The position numbers and the translations under genes were made by a program. Below, one piece after another: positions 60,782 through 64,000 of a DNA stretch of 64,000 nt. Below the pieces are notes generated by a model. That model had not been told where the DNA came from, searched no databases, and worked only from the letters and a program-made list of their open reading frames with translations. Origin of the DNA: Sva-07 sp963828415 (GTDB lineage: Bacteria; Actinomycetota; Acidimicrobiia; Acidimicrobiales; Ilumatobacteraceae); assembly GCA_963828415.1 (NCBI GenBank), contig CAWHEI010000004.1, forward strand, positions 1 through 64,000, read 5' to 3'. How positions within the stretch are numbered: the stretch's first letter is position 1; every line of letters starts with the position of its first letter.

Positions 60782-61441
60782 ATGGGGGAAGAGGAGATGC
60801 GGTTGGGGGTACCACTGATTCCCGATCGGGCGGTCGTCCGATCGACCACAGCAGGCCGGTTCGACATGTCGATCGGCGCGTTCGCCACGCGTCGACGGTT
60901 CGAGACCGGAGTTGCCGCATCGGCCGCAATCGTCCTGGCCGTCGCAGCTGCGGTCGGCGCCGTGCCGCTCGCCGGCGCCGTGGGGATCGCGCTGCTGCTT
61001 CCCGCGGCGGTGATCGACGTCGAGCAGCGCAGATTGCCCGATGCCTGGCTGACCGCCGCCATGGTCGGACTCGCAACGACGCTCGCAGTTGGATCGGCCG
61101 TCGGTACCGCGAACGGCGGCCCAGCGGGGCTCGTCGACGTGGCCGGCGGAGCGATCGCCATGGCCGTACCCGTGTTGATCCTGCACCTTGTCTCGCCGGC
61201 GTCGATGGGATTCGGTGACGTCAAGGCCGCCATCGTGCTCGGCGCTGCCGTCGGCACGGTCGACGGCCGGTTGGGCGTAGTAGCGCTCTGCCTCGCCGCT
61301 GGGCTTGGCGCCACGGCCGGACTCGTCACGCGACGTCGCACGATTCCCTTCGGGCCGTTCCTGGTCGCCGGCGCCTGGGTCGCCCTGCTGGCGCACGTGC
61401 CCATCGCCGAGGCACTGTTCACCGCGGGAGCGCCATCATGA
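60782..61441 (+). CDS. Prepilin peptidase (A24 family), Tad type
   Basis: The 219-residue membrane aspartyl protease has the two active Asp in AVIDVEQRRLPDAW and MGFGDVKAAIVLG. It has about six helices and lacks the N-terminal methylase part of PilD, as Tad-type (TadV/CpaA) enzymes do. It would cut leader peptides from Flp pilins. ATG 60782 follows GGGGA; ATG 60797 is an alternative. It overlaps the next gene as ATGA. Confidence 0.85.
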   Translation: MGEEEMRLGVPLIPDRAVVRSTTAGRFDMSIGAFATRRRFETGVAASAAIVLAVAAAVGAVPLAGAVGIALLLPAAVIDVEQRRLPDAWLTAAMVGLATTLAVGSAVGTANGGPAGLVDVAGGAIAMAVPVLILHLVSPASMGFGDVKAAIVLGAAVGTVDGRLGVVALCLAAGLGATAGLVTRRRTIPFGPFLVAGAWVALLAHVPIAEALFTAGAPS

Positions 61442-62127
61442 CGGCTGCGCGACCGACCGGCGGCACCGTCGCCGCGTCGCCGTCGACGGAACGCGGGTTT
61501 CAGCCGGCGTCGCGACGGCGCAACCGGATCGCAGCGGGCGTGGCACTCGCTGCCATCGCCATCGGCGGAAATCTGTGGGTGTACTCGAACCTCGACACGT
61601 CGGAGCCGGTCGTTCAGGCGGTGCGCGACATCCCCGCAGGCGAGCAGATCACGACCGACATGCTCCGCACCGTCGATGTCGACGTCGATTCGACGGTCAA
61701 CGTGATCGCCGGCGACCAACTCGACTCGATGGTGGGCAGCTACGCCAAGGTGCGCCTCGTCTCGGGCTCGCTGGTCACCGCCGAGGCGCTCCAGCCAACG
61801 CCCCTGGTCACGCCCGGCACGTCGGTCGTCGCGATCCAGGTCGCCGACGGCTCGTTGCCGATCGGGCTGCGCGAACGGGTCCCCGTCCTACTCGTCGTGC
61901 CCGCCGATCGTTCGGACACCGACGCCGGTGCGACCTCGGTCTCGGGACGGGTGGTCGGGTTGCCGACTGACACGTCCTCGGCGCTCGGGCTGCAGTCGTT
62001 GTCGGTCGAGGTCGCAGCGGCCGACGCCGCAACCATCGCCGCGGCCGACGACGTCCGCGTGGTCCTCGTCGAGCCGTCCGACGATCCGGCGGCCACGCCG
62101 GGTGCCACCGAGGACGGCGGGTCGTGA
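61438..62127 (+). CDS. CpaB/RcpC-like SAF-domain pilus assembly protein
   Basis: The 229-residue protein has an N-terminal membrane anchor (AAGVALAAIAIGGNLWVY) and a SAF domain (VVQAVRDIPAGEQITTDMLR, LVSGSLVTAEALQ), as in CpaB. It probably lies outside the membrane as part of the pilus assembly machinery. It overlaps both neighbours by four bases. The Arg-rich N-terminal tail is cytoplasmic. Confidence 0.82.
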   Translation: MTAARPTGGTVAASPSTERGFQPASRRRNRIAAGVALAAIAIGGNLWVYSNLDTSEPVVQAVRDIPAGEQITTDMLRTVDVDVDSTVNVIAGDQLDSMVGSYAKVRLVSGSLVTAEALQPTPLVTPGTSVVAIQVADGSLPIGLRERVPVLLVVPADRSDTDAGATSVSGRVVGLPTDTSSALGLQSLSVEVAAADAATIAAADDVRVVLVEPSDDPAATPGATEDGGS

Positions 62128-62936
62128 CCATCGTCGCCGTCGTCGGCGATGCGACGACCACCACCACGGTGGCGATCGCAGCGAGTTGGCCGACGGGCCA
62201 TGACGTGCTCGTCCTGGAGGCGGACCCGGGCGGCGGCTCGCTGGCGGGATGGCTCGACGTCCCGGCGCAGCCGTCGCTGGCAACCATCGTCGCCAACGCC
62301 GGCACCGACGCCGAGAGAGATCACCGGTCCGTGCTCGAAACGGTCGATGCCATGGCCCGTCGCAGCGACTCCGGCGTCCGCTTCGTCGCCACGGCCGTGC
62401 GGGCCCGAGCCGCTCACCGAGCCGTCGAGGAGGCGGCGGTGGTCGTCATACCAGCACTCGCCGCCTCACCGACCACCGTGCTGGCCGACGTCGGCACCCA
62501 CCGCTACGGGCAGCCGCCGTCGCCGGCGCTTCGTGCGGCCGACGCGATCGTCGTCGTCCATCGTCAGGCGACCGCATCCGCCGCTGCCGCGACGGTGCGC
62601 ATCGATCGGCTCGTCGAGACCGTGGAGGAACTCGCCCACCTCGACGCCACGTTCGTGCTCGCAGTGATCGGGACGTCGCCGTTCGATCCTGCCGAGATCG
62701 GAGCATTCCTCGACGAGGCGGTACCCGACACGTTGGATCACACGGTGTCGCTCGCGGACGATCCATTGACGGCCGCCACACTTGCCGGTCGCGCTGGAGT
62801 TTCGGCGAAGCGACTTCGGCGACTTCCGTTGATGCGCGACGCCGCACGGGTGGCGATCGCACTGGCCGACATTGCCCCCACGGGTCGGCCGTTCACCGCT
62901 GCCGCAGGCATCGGGTCTGAAGGCGACGCGCCATGA
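62124..62936 (+). CDS. CpaE-like P-loop protein with lost Walker A lysine
   Basis: The 270-residue protein has the ParA/MinD fold outline: VAVVGDATTTTTVAIAASW where the P-loop should be, LEADPGGGSLAGWLDV as the switch region, and ADAIVVVHRQATASAAAA later. The GKT of Walker A is replaced by TTT and the signature Lys of KGGxGKT is missing, so ATP binding is doubtful. It holds the position of CpaE, which localises the pilus machine. GTG 62124 overlaps the previous stop as GTGA. Confidence 0.7.
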   Translation: MTIVAVVGDATTTTTVAIAASWPTGHDVLVLEADPGGGSLAGWLDVPAQPSLATIVANAGTDAERDHRSVLETVDAMARRSDSGVRFVATAVRARAAHRAVEEAAVVVIPALAASPTTVLADVGTHRYGQPPSPALRAADAIVVVHRQATASAAAATVRIDRLVETVEELAHLDATFVLAVIGTSPFDPAEIGAFLDEAVPDTLDHTVSLADDPLTAATLAGRAGVSAKRLRRLPLMRDAARVAIALADIAPTGRPFTAAAGIGSEGDAP

Positions 62937-64000
62937 CCATTCGAATCGATGATCAGACCGACGAGCTCGACCAAGCGGTCACGCTCGTCACCGACCGGGT
63001 CGCCGACCGGCTGATCGAAGCGATCGAACACGACGACAGCGCTCGGAGCGCGTCGCGAACGACCGGCACGGCCTTGGCCGGCGACGAGCGTCGGCAGCAA
63101 CTGTTGGTCGGCGCGTGGATCAGCGACGAGGTCACGTCGCTCAACGAGGCGCGGCTGCAACGAGGCTCCCGTCCGCTCGCCCAGCACGAGGAACACCAGG
63201 TGCGCGCTCGGGTGGTGGCCGAACTCACGGGGGCCGGACCGCTCGAGCCCTACCTGAGCGATCCGATGGTCGAGGAGGTCGACGTCAACAGTCCGGACTC
63301 CACGTGGGTGACGTACACGGACGGGCGAAAAGTGGATGTCGGCCGGCTGTGGGGGTCCGCGGTCGAGCTGACGTCGTTCCAGAAGCGGATGGCGTTGCGC
63401 ATGACCGGCACCGGCGAGGGCCGCCTCGACACGTCGTCGCCCATGCTCACGCTGCAGTCGCGCGACGGCTCGCGCATCGTGATGGTGCTGGGCGGCAGCG
63501 GCGAACACGGCGTCTCGACGCACCCGCGCATGGCGATCCGCCGTTTCGTTGTCCGCCAGGTCGGCCTCACCGGGCTGGCCGAACTCGGGCTGTTCCCGCA
63601 CTCGCTCATCGCTCGACTGCGTGCGCTGGTGCGCTGCGGGTTCACGATCCTGGTGTCCGGGCCGCCCGGTGCGGGCAAGACGACGCTCCTGACCGAACTG
63701 CTCGGCGAGGTGTCGCCCCTCGAACGCATCATCACCGTCGAGAAGAACCTGCTCGAGTTGCGCCTGGAGGACGACCCTCGTCATCCCGACGCACCCGCGC
63801 TGTTCACCCGCCACGCGAACGCCGAGGGTCAGGGCGAGATCACGACGCGCCAGCTCGTCGAATTGACCCGTCGACTGAATCCCGACCGCGTGGTGGTCGG
63901 CGAACTCGTCGAGGACGAGGCGCTCGACATGCTCGACGTGGCATCGATGTGCAAACGGGGGTCGTTGGCGACCATCCATGCGCACACCGCCGACATCGTC
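62933..64000 (+). CDS. CpaF/TadA-type secretion ATPase, cut by window end
   Basis: The 356 visible residues hold the N-terminal domain (VRARVVAELTGAGPLEPYLS) and the ATPase core. Walker A is SGPPGAGKTTLLTELL, the Asp-box region is ITVEKNLLELRLEDDPRH and the Walker B region is NPDRVVVGELVEDEALDML, with the His box starting at SLATIHAHTADIV. It is the hexameric motor of a Tad/Flp pilus or related secretion system. The 3' end lies outside. It overlaps the CpaE-like gene as ATGA, completing a four-gene coupled run. Confidence 0.92.
   Translation, partial: MTIRIDDQTDELDQAVTLVTDRVADRLIEAIEHDDSARSASRTTGTALAGDERRQQLLVGAWISDEVTSLNEARLQRGSRPLAQHEEHQVRARVVAELTGAGPLEPYLSDPMVEEVDVNSPDSTWVTYTDGRKVDVGRLWGSAVELTSFQKRMALRMTGTGEGRLDTSSPMLTLQSRDGSRIVMVLGGSGEHGVSTHPRMAIRRFVVRQVGLTGLAELGLFPHSLIARLRALVRCGFTILVSGPPGAGKTTLLTELLGEVSPLERIITVEKNLLELRLEDDPRHPDAPALFTRHANAEGQGEITTRQLVELTRRLNPDRVVVGELVEDEALDMLDVASMCKRGSLATIHAHTADIV

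Overview
The window is 64 kb of GC-rich, densely packed bacterial chromosome. GC-rich codons, frequent GTG starts, a WhiB-family regulator, Mrp/SufR/ErpA iron-sulfur genes, a caa3-type cytochrome oxidase operon, ClpS next to DUF2017 and a Tad pilus locus all point to a high-GC actinobacterium. The gene content looks most like the Acidimicrobiia (Ilumatobacter-like); that placement rests on remembered family resemblance, not a search. There are no rRNA genes, prophage, insertion sequence or CRISPR array. Many neighbours overlap by GTGA or ATGA, so operons can be read directly.

Layout. 1-4.1 kb: tRNA-Pro(CGG), a receiver-domain protein, two ArsA-type ATPases and an NfeD-like membrane protein. 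4.1-7.1 kb: selB-selA. 7.1-9 kb: a small antitoxin-like protein, a rifampin ADP-ribosyltransferase (arr) and a DUF2817 peptidase. 9-13.2 kb: a cassette of membrane protein, TelA, a solute-binding/vWA lipoprotein and a small anchored protein. 13.2-16.7 kb: a membrane protein, dut, a NUDIX gene and a YibE/F gene. 16.7-20.1 kb: a zinc-uptake island (znuC divergent from znuA-znuB, then a Fur/Zur regulator) with a Fur/Zur-type palindrome inside the znuA promoter. 20.1-28.5 kb: nadE, a penicillin-acylase-type lipoprotein, a cyclase, and a nitrogen island (type II glutamine synthetase, type I glutamine synthetase, GlnR-like regulator). 28.5-33.3 kb: SGNH lipoprotein, deaminase, PLP decarboxylase, tag, ridA. 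33.3-36.6 kb: thioredoxin-fold lipoprotein, erpA, a SufR-like regulator, mrp. 36.8-41.5 kb: NUDIX, CoA-transferase, ccdA-tlpA, whiB and an orphan 75-residue gene. 41.7-49.7 kb: glycosyltransferase, quinone oxidoreductase, a surface protein, orn, a poly-gamma-glutamate hydrolase, a two-component system, pdxH, serS. 49.8-59.5 kb: a nine-gene oxidase operon. 59.7-64 kb: clpS, DUF2017 and the start of a Tad pilus operon, cut by the window end.

The most unusual content is in the oxidase operon. Upstream of normal subunits II, I, III and IV lie a subunit I paralogue in which all six histidine metal ligands are replaced (four by Gln) and the CuB-linked Tyr is Phe, a degenerate subunit III-like protein, and a membrane protein with a beta-rich tail. 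This looks like a metal-free shadow of the oxidase, kept intact and co-transcribed with the active one. The TelA/vWA cassette at 9-13 kb is a second candidate for an incompletely described system.

The window also carries several dispersed hairpin families: three copies of a GTTTGCGTTGCA palindrome (one a perfect 50-bp palindrome), seven copies of a 38-bp GATGAGC/GCTCATC element in tandem arrays with a 61-62-nt period, and a GGTTCCCCGAG hairpin. Five otherwise intact conserved genes (an ArsA ATPase, glnII, a PLP decarboxylase, whiB, ctaD) each carry exactly one extra nucleotide. Three of the five lie beside the string GCGCTCGA, and sequence error is the simplest explanation.
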